NCBI GenBank assembly: GCA_011800155.1
Contig: CM022375.1
Span: 1,984,001-2,048,000, forward strand
Direction: 5' to 3'
DNA: 64,000 bases
DNA from: Flammulina velutipes
Lineage: Eukaryota; Basidiomycota; Agaricomycetes; Agaricales; Physalacriaceae
Shown: piece after piece, positions 1-12,754 of the stretch
How the letters are laid out: the number at the start of each line of letters is the position of its first letter
How positions within the stretch are numbered: position 1 is the first letter of the stretch
Notes under the pieces: generated by a model
Databases searched by the model: none
The model's input: only the letters and a program-made list of their open reading frames with translations
Told to the model about the DNA's origin: nothing
Program-made: the position numbers and the translations under genes

Positions 1-219
1 TTTCATGGTTGTTAAGTGAGAAGGCCATTGAAACGAAGATTTACGGGATGAAGAGTCGGATGAACTGGGAGCAATACGAGGATGGATACTCGACGAGGGC
101 GATGTGGGAGGCGACGACGACCAAGGCGGTGAGGACGACGACGACGACGAGTAGGAATAGTAACCACGGCCGAGTGCACTGTTGGCAGACCAAAATCCTT
201 CACTTCGAGAGGAGGTCAT
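1..219 (-). CDS. 5' end of a Ser-rich protein (partial)
   Basis: An ATG at 217-219 on the minus strand, in an ACC-ATG-A context, opens a frame that runs without a stop to the window edge (73 codons). The peptide starts MTSSRSEGFW and then becomes a Ser/Pro-rich low-complexity tract, typical of fungal regulatory or kinase-type N-termini. No domain is visible in the part that lies here, so no function is assigned. A CACGTG palindrome lies about 25-35 bp upstream (near 246-251). A plus-strand frame also covers this stretch, but it is only the complement of the biased tract. Confidence is limited by length and low complexity. Confidence 0.42.
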   Translation of the reverse strand, partial: MTSSRSEGFWSANSALGRGYYSYSSSSSSSPPWSSSPPTSPSSSIHPRIAPSSSDSSSRKSSFQWPSHLTTMK

Positions 220-452
220 GGTGGTTCTGTTGATAGGAGGACAGATCACGTGCGACAACGCGTCACAATCAACGCGTTTCATTTCGGGCGGAGTGTAAAT
301 CTACTTTAGCCGGGTCTAGATTTTGTTGATCTGCCCCTGAAAGTGCGCCACACAGTTATATGTGGCGCAACATATCATTAAATTGCCCAATAAAAAAGTT
401 CAAAGGCAACAAAGTTAGTTATATAATACTGTATGTATCAAGTCCAAGGTAG

Positions 453-2288
453 CTAAGTCGTAAGGGCAGCCATCAATGCCATAAAACCCGTTAACACTAC
501 AGGAGCACTCAATGACAACGCGCCAGAGTCGCTCGAATTGGATCCCAAGCTTGAGCCAGACGTCGAACCCGAGCTGGAGCTCGACTCTGAGCTGGAGCTG
601 GAGCTGGAACCAGACCCATCCGACTGAGACTGAGATCCAGAGGTGCCATCGTCACTACCACTACCACTGTCATCGCCGCCCGTGAAATCAGCAGGATCGT
701 AGGGGAATGATGTGTTGGTGTTGGTCTCGCGGTAGAGGTCAGACGTCGGTATTTTATTGCATTGGCCAATGGGTAGGAGCTATTCTCACGTCAGTCTGGA
801 AGCACAGAGCGAAGAGAAACTTCGACGTACAGTGAACGCGGGATCGTAATGTTGGGCCGTCTCGAGGTTGTACCCGATGGCGAGGTCTACGGTTATTTCG
901 AAAAGGTCGTGCTCCAGGACGATGAATCTGCCGTCGTGTTAGGATTATTAGTGGCGGAGGATACACGAGCGACTGACCCGGTGTCGAGTTGAGTAGCGTT
1001 GCCGATGATGTTGTTGAAAGATTGCACACAGGTCTCGCCATTGACGAGGCCTCCGGCAACATTCCAATCTATCTTTAAATTAATAATGCCGTGAGCAGAA
1101 GTGAGATCACTTGCCGTTCGTGTCGAAAGCAACACCGTTACCCACGGTCCAGAGAATCGGGATGAGTCCCATGGCCAGTGAGATGGCACGGACGCGATCG
1201 TCTGTATGATTTCTTAGTCAGAGTTCGAAGATTAGAAAAAGAGTAATTTACCAATGTCACCGTACGGAGGACGCATCGTAGTAGGTGTAACGCCCAGTAC
1301 GTCCTTGATAGCCTGGCGAGTCCATCCAAGCTCCGCAACGATTTCTTCGTTCGTCTTGGTGGTGAGATGCTAAAAGAGAACGTCAGCTCAGACATCGAGC
1401 AAATAAGAGCCACTTACAGGATGAGACCATGTATGAACACTGATTTCATGGCCGCTCATGAACTCCTCCCGGAGAAGGTCAGGATACTGGATGACCCGCG
1501 AGCCCACAACGAAGAACGTCGCGTGAATATCCTTCTCCGTGAGATAGTCCAAAAGCTTCCTATATAGATTGTTGTCAGAACGGTGAGAATGGCGAGATGC
1601 ACATGTAAGTTGCGAACCCAGCTATACAAATAATCAGATCTGTCCCATAAAGTTTTCACTTAATGAACTTACTATAATCAGATGGTCCATCGTCGAAGCT
1701 GACACCCCAGGTGTATTTGTCGTTGCAAACCGTAATGTCCGTGTCCCGGGTATGGTGTCCGCACGACCACCAGCCACGGTTTTCCGCGTCAGCCTCCATA
1801 TCTGGGTCGCTGGCGCAGGTACCGTCGGTCGTTGGTTCGAGGTCGGGAATATCGTGGCCATCGAGCTCTTTCATCCATTCGGCAACTTGGTCGGAATCTG
1901 CAGATAGGATCAGCGTCGATAGCACCTGTAAAGATCGGATCAACGTACCAACAGGCGGCGTCTTGTCCATAGTGGGATACACGCCGGGCGCAAACGCGAC
2001 TATTTATGGGTCAGTGCACAAGATTGACGCATGGTAAGGACACAGACATGCGGGGAGTGAGGCGCCAGACAGCTCGGAGGCGGTGGGTGCTGCACCTTCG
2101 GCGTACGTAGTTGTCGCAGCATAGGTCGTCCCAGCGGGCATACCGAGGCTTATCGCACTGAGAGGAGGGACACCTTCAACAGTAGCTGCCTGCGTAGCTG
2201 AGGGAGATGTCGGAGGGTCTTGCCGTTTTTCAGCATTTGCCGAAGCGGCTGCCAGAACAAGAGCAAGAAAAGAGGAAGTGAACTGCAT
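453..2288 (-). CDS. Chitin deacetylase, secreted and GPI-anchored (polysaccharide deacetylase / NodB, CE4)
   Basis: It removes acetyl groups from cell-wall chitin to give chitosan. A signal peptide (MQFTSSFLALVLAAASANA) opens exon 1. The NodB motifs appear in order across the spliced exons: SFDDGP (metal and base Asp), HTWSHP (metal His), RPPYGD, DTND-W and FIVLEHD. The C-terminus is a long Ser/Gly linker followed by a hydrophobic tail ending ALMAALTT, the pattern of a GPI-anchor signal, so the enzyme should sit at the plasma membrane or wall. The gene has several introns of about 50 bp, including a small exon between the SFDDGP and KLLDYL segments. The intron at about 1069-1114 fits only as GC-AG (donor GCAAGT), and it restores the DTNDW motif. 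A TATA-like TATTTTTATA lies at about 2424-2433 on the gene strand. All catalytic motifs are intact. Confidence 0.93.
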
Positions 2289-2889
2289 CGTACTAGTAAA
2301 AGAGTGAAAGACGGCGCTCGCGAGGCCGGGAAATGTAGTTGGCGTGAGATGGTGGTCAAGAGAGAGAAAACGATGGGGGAGTCGTCAAACAATTTTAACC
2401 AGTGGAGTTGGGCCTTTCAGCCGTATAAAAATAGGTGACACTGCGGCTTATTTTTGGACCACAACGAGGACAGGGCGCCGCCAGACGGCATTGGATGACC
2501 ATAGGCCAAACTGCCGGAAATATAGAGCCGGTATATCTAGTGTGGCGGACTCTGAAGAACTGTATAGGGAATCAGATGAAATGAAGCTTCCTGAAGAGAA
2601 GATCACTTGCACGTGTGGTGAAGGAGGACCGGTAACGTCAGACCATAGAATTTTCTTTGGCCATTGTATAGTATAAATGGTTGCTATTGCTGCATAGCCG
2701 AAAGGCTGTCAGACTAGTTTCACGAATCACATTTCGCTGAATTGCAATTGGAAAACATACGAGCATCCATATATAGGCATCAACGCCACGTGTTTTCTCA
2801 ACAAGGACCGAATTCGGAACCTTCGTCAACAAACAACAACAGCTGTCGTCGCTGTCACGGACGACGAGCAGGAGCCACTTTCTTTGATA
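2289..2889. promoter_or_regulatory. Divergent promoter region between the chitin deacetylase and zinc-finger genes
   Basis: About 600 bp between two divergently read genes. It holds a TATA-like tract near 2424-2433 (oriented for the chitin deacetylase) and a CACGTG near 2611. A 110-codon plus frame (2344-2676) crosses it but has no recognisable domain and no downstream continuation, so I treat it as non-coding. Confidence 0.5.
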
Positions 2890-4081
2890 ATGTCGCGCTC
2901 GCCGTCGCCGATGGGGGCGCTCATGACAGGGCACATCGAGGACACTGAATCGTCCTCCGAAGACGAAGAGATATCTGAAGAGTCTGGGTCGCAGAACACG
3001 GCGAACAAGGACGAAGAGACAGCAACCTGCCTCTGGGGAGACTGCGGACAGTTGTTTCACCATCTGCCGTCGTTGATAGAGCACATCCACACCGGTGAGC
3101 ACCCGTATATACTCCAAGTTGAAAGCAACAGCTGAACGGCGTAGAACACGTCGGTGTGAACAAATCCAATTACTTTTGCGACTGGTCGACATGCAGCCGC
3201 CGCGGAATACCGCAGACGTCGCGCTTTGCATTGACCTCTCATTTGCGTTCGCATACAAAGGAGAAACCATTCGTTTGTTCGCTGCCAGGTGCGTGCGTTG
3301 TCCACGTCGTCGTCCTCGACAGCTCAATGAACTTGGACTAGAATGCGACAAGTCATTTACACGGTCGGACGCACTGGCCAAGCATCTACGGCACCAGCAC
3401 AACAAATCGCCGCCAGCGCCAGGACGTGGTGGATCGCGCAAACGCAAAAGGTTACCCGGCGACATCGAAGTCACTGCCATTCCTTCCACTCGTTCGCTTA
3501 CGCCGACCCTCAGCACGTTTGCCTTTGCGCTTAATCCCGACGGTGAGCTCATGGATTTCAATAATCATGCGAGGAGTACGAGGTCGAGGTCGCCGTCGCC
3601 GGTGCGTGGTCGACCACACGAGGAGGACGAAGGCTACGTGCCGGCGCCAGCGCCGTTGATGTACGATGTCATTCCCACCCAGCTTTGGCCCTTCCAGGAT
3701 CCTTCTACTGGCAAAATACACGGTCGTTCGCAGTCCCAGGTCTTGTATCTCTTAATGAAGGCCAAGCATGCCTTCGCGATGCAAGAACGAGAGCGGTTAA
3801 AGATCGAGCTGGAGCACGCTCAAGAGCAGATGCAGGCCGAGCGTACTAAGAAGGAGGTTATGGTGGATCGTGTCTTGTACCATTTATACGGGTACGTTTG
3901 CATTTTTCACTTGCCGATCATAGGCATCCGTTTAACTGGCGCGTGCAGAGCAAATGCAGAACCATTCATACGCCCTATCACCCCTCCTCCTAGCATGATC
4001 TCGCAAACGTCGACCCCTTCGTTGGTAGACGGTAGCAGCACCAATGGAAAGTCCAAGGCTCCTTCCACGCCACATCTGTAA
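2890..4081 (+). CDS. iec1: C2H2 zinc-finger protein, INO80-complex Iec1-like
   Basis: Spliced product of four exons: 2890-3094, 3145-3288, 3342-3891 and 3949-4081, with GT-AG introns of 50-57 bp. Three zinc-finger-like segments follow an acidic Ser-rich N-terminus: C-L-W-G-D-C...H..H; C-D-W-S-T-C-S-R-R-G...H..H ending in RSHTKEKPF; and C-DKSFTRSDALAKH..H. The order of a divergent first finger, a CxxxxCxRxG second finger with SRFALTSHLRSHT, and an ECDKSFTRSDAL third finger matches fungal Iec1-type INO80 subunits. That assignment is from family knowledge. A basic stretch (RKRKR), an SPSP tract and a predicted coiled-coil (ERERLKIELEHAQEQMQ) follow. A nuclear role in chromatin remodelling or transcription is inferred. 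The last intron is in frame, so retention would lengthen but not break the protein. The general zinc-finger call is firm; the Iec1 identity is moderate. Confidence 0.8.
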
Positions 4082-4297
4082 TCATTTGTACTTACCGCCC
4101 GTTGTACTTTTATCCCGGTGGGCTCCCCGGCGCGTCATCTGTAACATGGAAAGGCATTATACGCTGCTAATGTATTATCTACCTAATGTTTTATGGTGAT
4201 GCTTTGTTTACAGTTCTCCTTGCCGTGCACCTTTCTCTGTTCCTACTCTATTCAATCATTCAATGAATCATTAGTTTTTGAAGCCCGACTAAGTGTT

Positions 4298-6366
4298 TTA
4301 TGCCGGCCAAAGATCCAGCCATTTCTTGATATACCCATCTCCTTCCATTTCAAGTTCGTAAGGCTCGCTCGAGATCATTACCGTAACACCAGTGGTATCG
4401 GTATCCGCAACTGCCATTCGGCCGCGCGCTTGAAGATTATCTTCAAGGTGAGCCAATACGGTCACCCCGTGGTATGGATCGTCTGGGGAGCAAATTTCAG
4501 TGGCGTTCAAGATTGAATTCGAGCACTCACTCTTCTCATTCAAGTACACTGCCCTTTTCGGCCATTTATTTGGAAGCCCATACTGTCTATTCGTCTTCTC
4601 AACCTGCGGGTCGATTCCCCTCCGATACTTACCAGGGAAGTAGTTCTGGCAGATTCTCTGATGACAATGTCAATCGGAATGTTCAAGAAATGAGTGCGCC
4701 TACCTCTTCACGATCCAGGTTCAAAGTCAACGAAACAATACGTTGTGAGTGTAACGGGGCGGTCTGACAAAAGAGATGGATAGATATAAGACTTGGAGTA
4801 AGTCAAGAAATGACTTACCTGGAACCAGCCAAACCTCATGCACCTGCCGGAGTCAACTCAAATACAGTGTAAGGGTGTACAACTCACTTTAACCAATTTA
4901 ACACACGGGCCCGTGAAAATTTAGAAGATGGGCGGATGTCAGTATATTTTGGCACATTCGGGTCATGTGTCGTCCATAACTCACTGTGTAAGTCTAAGTG
5001 ATCTCACATGAACAGTCGACAGAATGACTCACTTCGTGTCATTGCCATACTTCTGCTCATTATAAACCCCCCATTCTCTCAAGATCCCACCTATGGCATC
5101 TCTCTTATGGGCACCATCGGATAGAGCCTCGCAGAACATCGTTAGCGAAGCCTCATTCATCGGCATATTCAGAGTCCTGATTGATGACGAAACTAGTTGA
5201 GGGCAGAAACATTAGAAATCTCAACCTCGTTACAAGATAGGACGATGACATACGAACGAACGCCACATCATCGAAATGGAAGATTTTCTGTAATCCTAGC
5301 ATATCTCTAAGTTGGTGCTGCCCCACGGCGTCTTTGGTTTCTACTGTTTTGTCAACAGATAATATGGCTATACCAATATTCTTTGCACATTCTTGAGGCA
5401 TTGCCTTTGCGACATCGCGCCAGTATTGAGAGAAATCTCTGGGGAACAAGGGGATTAGCATACTGGTCCTAGAACAGCGGAACATTCGAACATACAACGT
5501 CGCGTGAACCATTCCAGACAAAGAGTAGCCTGCCCAAAATACTTGTGGATCTCTGTAATTGAAATTGGTGGTTAGTACTATGCATTGTTCTTGAATGATC
5601 CACACCGCTCACCTGGTCAACGCCCAGTGCACAATTCCACCTAAATTGTGAGCCGCTAGCCTCCCTCAAGCATGAACTAACCAACCTGCATATCCGGACC
5701 CTATGAGAACCCATGGAACACGATGAGACTCTAATCCACTGTTCAGTCCTCTCAGAGCAAATTGCTCTAGATCACCGATGACTTGGGATATTGTCAAGTA
5801 CTCGAGATTCTTCTCTGAAAGGTCGTCAACGGGGAAGCTTTTCCCAAAATATCGGTGCTCTAATAGGACCATCATTCCCCCGTTTTTTCGCGCCAGCCGA
5901 TCGCATGTAGATTCCTCGCCAAGTAGGCTCGGAGCAGCGACTGGGAAGGCAATAAAATCAACACCACTAGACCACTGGACAAGAAATACGGAAATCGAAC
6001 CTTCTGCATCGACGTCACCTCCAATTACCAAGAAGACAGGACCGTCTAAGAAGAGACATCAGCTCAGTTGGCCCGCAGTAAGATAGGTCCGTACGCCTAA
6101 CCTTCTCGATAATGTGTATCCTTGACCCAGTAGCGCTGTGAGAAGACTTGTGGTCGATCTTCCTCTTCTTGGTCTATTGCTTGTTCATGATAGAAGGACC
6201 CTTGGATGCCCTCGGACGTCCCGCCGGGAAACTTATATATCGGTAGTCCTCGTTTTATTCTTCCTCTGAGCAGTACATCAGCTGACTTGACATCAGAAAT
6301 CGGTTTTGCGGCGACCAAGTGACTAGCAATAAGGGTACAGAGGAATAGGATAGCCTTGAGGCTCAT
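4298..6366 (-). CDS. Secreted S28-family peptidase homologue lacking the catalytic Ser and His (paralogue A)
   Basis: Peptidase S28 (Pro-Xaa carboxypeptidase) fold, multi-exon. A signal peptide (MSLKAILFLCTLIASHLVAA) is followed by the family landmarks QRYWVKDTHY, GPVFLVIGG, LEHRYFGKSFP, VPWVLIGSGYAG, GIVHWAL, FWAGYSLSGMVHA, a helical YWRDVAKAMP segment and the C-terminal DDPYHG. The active-site consensus is G-G-S-Y-x-G; here it reads G-S-G-Y-A-G, so the nucleophile position is Gly. The C-terminal HHxxDx motif that carries the catalytic His is also absent: the region reads ISSEPYELEMEG. The Asp of DDPY remains. The protein is therefore predicted to be secreted but inactive as a serine peptidase. 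It is the tandem twin of the next gene, with long stretches of near-identical DNA. TATA at 6406-6413 and a shared element at 6445-6458. Confidence 0.88.
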
Positions 6367-6405
6367 GTTCAGCGATCTTCAAGGGAAGGGTGACTTGATT
6401 GCCAT

Positions 6406-6413
6406 CTTTATAG
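6406..6413 (-). promoter_or_regulatory. TATA box of S28 paralogue A
   Basis: CTATAAAG on the gene strand, 40 bp upstream of the ATG. The same position is occupied in every full-length S28 gene of this window. Confidence 0.65.
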
Positions 6414-6444
6414 ATGAAACGAAATGATGAACTGCAAGGAAGAC

Positions 6445-6458
6445 TGTCGGTGGAGACC
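6445..6458 (-). promoter_or_regulatory. Shared upstream element, S28 paralogue A
   Basis: Gene-strand GGTCTCCACCGACA, 79-92 bp upstream of the ATG. Related sequences stand at nearly the same distance before paralogues B, G, H and I. Confidence 0.4.
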
Positions 6459-6632
6459 ATCGCGTGCTGTGCGTAGCGTAGATTTATGATGAATGAGTAT
6501 CAATGGCAATGGTACGAGTTGGCAAGACGAACGCTACATGTACAACGGGCCGACGCACCTTATATTACGTAATGATGTGTGTCAAGGCGATGTCTTTGTG
6601 TAGGGAATCGGAATCTCTTAAGCACTAATTAT

Positions 6633-8730
6633 TTAGTAGACCGGAGGGTTCTCTCTATACCAGACGTTCAACCATTTTTTGATATACTTGTCTCCTTCCT
6701 CATCATATATTTCTTGGTCCTCTTTCGTCACTACAGTAATACCACTGGTATCCACAATCGCCATTCGGCCTTTCACTTCAAATTTATTTTGGAGGTGAGC
6801 CAATACGGTCACCCCATGGTACGGATCATCTGGGGAGCAAGTTTCAGTGGCGTCCCAAGATTGAATATAAGCACTCACTCTCCTCGTTCAAGTACACTGC
6901 CCTTTTCGGCCACTTATCTGGGGGCCCATACTCACTATTCGTTCTCTCAACCTGCGGGTCGATTCCCCTTCGATACTTGCCAGGGAAGTAGTTCTTGCAA
7001 ATTCTCTGATGACAATGTCAGTCGGAATGCTAACGAAGTGAGTGCACCTACCTCTTCACGATCCAAGTTCAACTGCAACGAAACAATACGATGTGGGCGC
7101 TGCGGGGCAGTCTAGAATATAGATGTATATAAGAGACGAGCACTCAGAATCAAGAAAGAACTTACCTGGAACCAACCAAGCCTCATACACCTGCCGGGGT
7201 CAATCCAAGTACTTTATAAGGTGTGCGCCGCTCACTTTAACCAATGGAACACCCGCGGCGACACAGGAGATAGGCGGATGTCAGTATATGTCGGCACGTT
7301 CCGGTCATATGTCGTCCATTTTTCACTGTAGATAGCCCAATAAGTTACTTCACATTGACAGTCAACAAGATAACTCACTCGGTGTCATTGCCATACTTCT
7401 GCTCGTTATAAATCCCCCATTCTCTCAAGATCCCACCTATGGCATCTCTCTCATGGGCACCATCGGATAGAGCCTCGCAGAACATCGTTAACGAAGACTC
7501 TTTTCTAGGCTTGTCCAGAGTCCTAATTCCTGCTGACACTAGTCGAGGGCAGAAAGATTAGATATCTCAACCTCGTTACAAGGTAGGACGATGACATACG
7601 AACGGACGCCACATCATCGAAATGGATGATTTGCTGTAATCCTAGTGCATCTCTGAGATCGATCATCCGCCCAGGGTCTCTGGATTCGATTGTGTCGTCA
7701 AAAAATAACACGGCCCTACCAACATTGTCCGCACATTCTGGGGGCATCCCTTTTGCGACATCGCGCCAGTATTCGGAGAAATCCCTGGAGAACAAGAGGA
7801 TCAGCAAACTGGTCCTATAGCAACGGAGCATTGAAACATACAACGTCGCGTGAACCATTCCAGACAAAGAGTAGCCTGCCAAAAACAGTCCGTGATCTCT
7901 GATTGTGGCGGTTAGTACCGTGTGCTATTTTTAACGATCACGTCACTCACCTAGCCAGCTCCCAGTGCACAATTCCACCTATATAGTGAGCTACTGGCGT
8001 TATTTATCACGAATCGACTCACCCGCATATCCAGACCCTATTAAAATCCATGGAACCCGGGCCTTTCTACCAGGCCGTAATTCTTCGAACTTGCCGTTCA
8101 GTCCTCTCAAAGCAAACTGCTCTATATCACCCAGGACTTGCGTTATCTTCAAGTACCTGAGATTCTTCTCTGAAAGGTCCTCAACGGGGAAGCTTTTCCC
8201 GAAGTATCGGTGCTCTAACAGGACCATCATCCCCCCGTTCTTTCGCGCCAGCCGTTCGGATACTGAATTCTCGCCAAGGAGTCTCGGAACAGCGGCTTAG
8301 AGGGAGACAAATTCAGCGCCACTAAACCACTATAAGAGTAGTACAGAAATCGAACCTTCTGCGTCAACTTCACCTCCAACGACTAAGAAGACAGGACCTT
8401 CTAAGAAAGGGACATGAGATAAGTCACAGTAAAAGACGTTCGTGCACTACTTTCTTGATAGTGCGTATCCTTGACCCAGTAGCGCTGGAAGAAGGTTTGT
8501 GGTCGATCTTCCTCTTCTTGGTCTATCGCTTGTGCATAATAGAAAGGCCCTTGGATGCCCTCGGACGTCCTGCCGGGAACAAACTTGTATATCGGTAGTT
8601 CTCGTTTTATTCTTCCTCTGAGCAGTATATCAGTTGACTTGTCACCGGGAACCAGTCCTGCGGAGATCGACTGGCTAGAGAGGAGGGTACAAATGAAGAT
8701 GATAGCCTTCAAGTTGAGGCTCATATGCAT
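6633..8730 (-). CDS. Secreted S28-family peptidase homologue lacking the catalytic Ser and His (paralogue B)
   Basis: Tandem duplicate of paralogue A. Start options are 8730 (MHMSLNLK) or 8724 (MSLNLK); a signal peptide follows either. Landmarks are QRYWVKDTHY, GPVFLVVGG, LEHRYFGKSFP, PWILIGSGYAG, GIVHWEL, YSLSGMVHA, an EYWRDVAKGMP helix and DDPYHGV. As in A, the nucleophile position is Gly (IGSGYAG) and no HHxxD motif is present near the end (TKEDQEIYDEEG), while the Asp is kept. The usual FWAG is FLAG here. Introns sit at the same places as in A, and intron sequences also align, which suggests recent duplication. Predicted to be a secreted pseudo-enzyme. TATA (CTATAAAG) at 8771-8778 and the shared element at 8810-8823. 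Confidence 0.88.
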
Positions 8731-8770
8731 GCTGGGTGATGTTTGTATTGAAGGACTGTTTGCTTATCGT

Positions 8771-8778
8771 CTTTATAG
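8771..8778 (-). promoter_or_regulatory. TATA box of S28 paralogue B
   Basis: CTATAAAG on the gene strand, 41 bp upstream of the first ATG. Confidence 0.65.
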
Positions 8779-8809
8779 ACGAGACGAGATGTTGAGGAAC
8801 CAGATAGAT

Positions 8810-8823
8810 TGTCAGTGGAAACC
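8810..8823 (-). promoter_or_regulatory. Shared upstream element, S28 paralogue B
   Basis: Gene-strand GGTTTCCACTGACA, 80-93 bp upstream of the ATG; it differs from the copy before A at only two bases. Confidence 0.4.
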
Positions 8824-9247
8824 ATTGTCGTGATGTGCGTAGTGTGAATATACGAGTATTGTGTGAGTTGGTAACTTGGTAAGTATCAAACCCAACAGGC
8901 TGATCTTCAGTTACGTAATCGCAATAGGCGATGCTGTATTACGATGATACGACCTTTGCATAGGAATACCACCATCTCCAGCACCACCAGCAAAGTTACC
9001 GTAGACGAAGTACCCGATTTGAAGCCTCATACAAGCCATACGGGTGACCGGCATCTATTTTCAGAACGGCATCTTGAAAATACCTGTATAATCGTTGTAG
9101 CTCATTGCTCGAAGGCTGATTTTATCCAGATACCATTCTGCTACTATCACAGAAACTCCCCTCAACGTGATCGTTGAGTTTATGTTGAACGTCAAGCTCA
9201 ACCATTCTTGACTCGGCAATCAGCGGATATCTTTCTTTCTCACCATC
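8824..9247. other. Intergenic region between S28 paralogue B and the HNH gene
   Basis: About 420 bp between divergent genes. I see no gene or clear repeat; it presumably holds the 5' region of the HNH gene. Confidence 0.4.
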
Positions 9248-10654
9248 ATGCCTACCCCTTCCCTTCCTTCTATTTCATCGGTCAATTTCGACACAGAGGG
9301 ATCAAACGTTTGGAACATGTTACTCAATGCCGAGAAGGAAGCACTAAGCTCGTCGAATGGATCGTCTCACCTCAGCCATTACAACGACAATCTCGTAGCA
9401 GTCCGTGTGCTAGGTTTCTTCTTAAAGGACTCCTGGGACTATCGGCACCGCCATCCCTTTGGACTTACTCCGTACAAGCATCTCATTCATGAGCTGAATT
9501 CTTGTGCCCGCTTCGAGGAAGTAGTTGATGGAAGCGACGAGCCACAGACTCAGAACGCCAAGGTTTACAAACTAGGTAATGACTATCGGTATCACCTTAT
9601 GCGTCTTTGTGGGTGCTTCTGCGCACCCTCAATTTATATAACTGACCATGTCCCCAGATCGTTCAAATGAAGGGCCCTTCCCACCACCGTCAGCTCACGT
9701 TTCCCCTCCATGTTGGGATCAGTTTAAGAGGAGTACGATAACTGCTATGGCCAAAGCCCCGACTACCAAGAAAGATGCCAAAAACCAGGTACGTCGTGTT
9801 GCGCCACGCATATCGCAAAACGACTTCTCTTCGCTCCTCCAGGCTCTATGTCGTGACGGATACAAGTGCATGGTTTCGGATATTTACGACCAGAGCTCAT
9901 GCTATATATATTCCGAGCTTCTTGCGCGTGCTATAGCTGAAGGTCGAGTCGTCGGAGCTACGCAGGTTACCCACCTATTTTCCGAATCGGCGCAGGAAAA
10001 TGAGGTGATTCCACCCTTCGTTTCTTTAGCTCTTTTCTAGTCACTAAAAGTATCAAGTCTCCGAGACACGCGGGTGCTGTTGCGATATTCAAGATGTTCG
10101 GAGTAAATCCCAACAAACTTCTCAGTGGTCAACCCAATGACCTCCGCAACGTCATGACCATGACCATGAACCTGCACTATTTGTTCGACAACTTCTCCTT
10201 CTGGCTCGAAGTAGATCCTCATGAGGTGATTTTTTTTTTGCAACGCGAGTCTTTCTATAACTAACTTGAATATATTTCGCTTTAGCCGCATACTTATGAA
10301 GTTTGTTCCAACAAACCGCATTTCTTTGATCTGACGGCGGATCGTCCACCAAGACGAGTCACATTCCAGGTTGATCCTGACGTGGTAGTAGCTTGGGAAG
10401 TCAATCCTCCCAAAGACAACGAGGGTAACATCATTCCACTTCCTTCCTTGCCCGATCCAGGTCTCATCGCCATCCGTGCTGCTTGTGCGCGTGTCGCACA
10501 CCTGTCCGGCACTGCCGAGCAAGCTGAACAGCTGCTTGAAGACCGGGAGGATACCAATGTCATGGCAGTTAACGGCGATACAGCAAGTCTCCTTTCATCT
10601 CTACTACTTCGGACACAGTACTGGGAGACCAGAGGAAAGATCTTCTCACATTGA
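9248..10654 (+). CDS. HNH-endonuclease-domain protein, Agaricomycete type
   Basis: The exon series 9248-9575, 9658-9788, 9843-10004, about 10041-10225 and 10287-10654 gives a protein of the HNH_2 type that is expanded in mushrooms. Recognisable blocks are FDTEGSNVWNMLLNAEKEAL at the N-terminus, ALCRDGYKCMVSDIYD (start of the HNH domain), ATQVTHLFSES (where other family members have an AHI-type His), NDLRNVMTMTMNLHYLFDNF (the Asn and His of the domain) and the C-terminal AACARVAHLSGTAEQAE signature. The role of the family is unknown. Exons 1 to 3 join cleanly. The exon 3/4 junction does not: the donor at 10005 is phase 0, but no AG gives the right frame for the next block, so a one-base frameshift or unusual splice is likely. 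It may be a decaying copy. Confidence 0.72.
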
Positions 10655-10875
10655 ATCGTTTGGGCGCAACCAATTGGGCGACAACCTAGAGCTCCCTTAG
10701 CCGCACCATATTCCGTAAACCGAAAGTTAAATTCAGTTCAAATCCACGATAAGAGCGTTATAACATGAATGATCAAATGCGAGTAATGTAAGGCAATGAG
10801 GTATCGAGAGGAAAGTAAAACCAGGAAAGGAGGACAAGAGGTATATACGATACCCGCGGTTTTCAGAGACAGAGT

Positions 10876-12754
<1,879 letters not shown>

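Noticed and set aside
2344..2676. 110-codon plus frame in the chitin deacetylase promoter
   Set aside because: No domain, no start context, lies in a divergent promoter.
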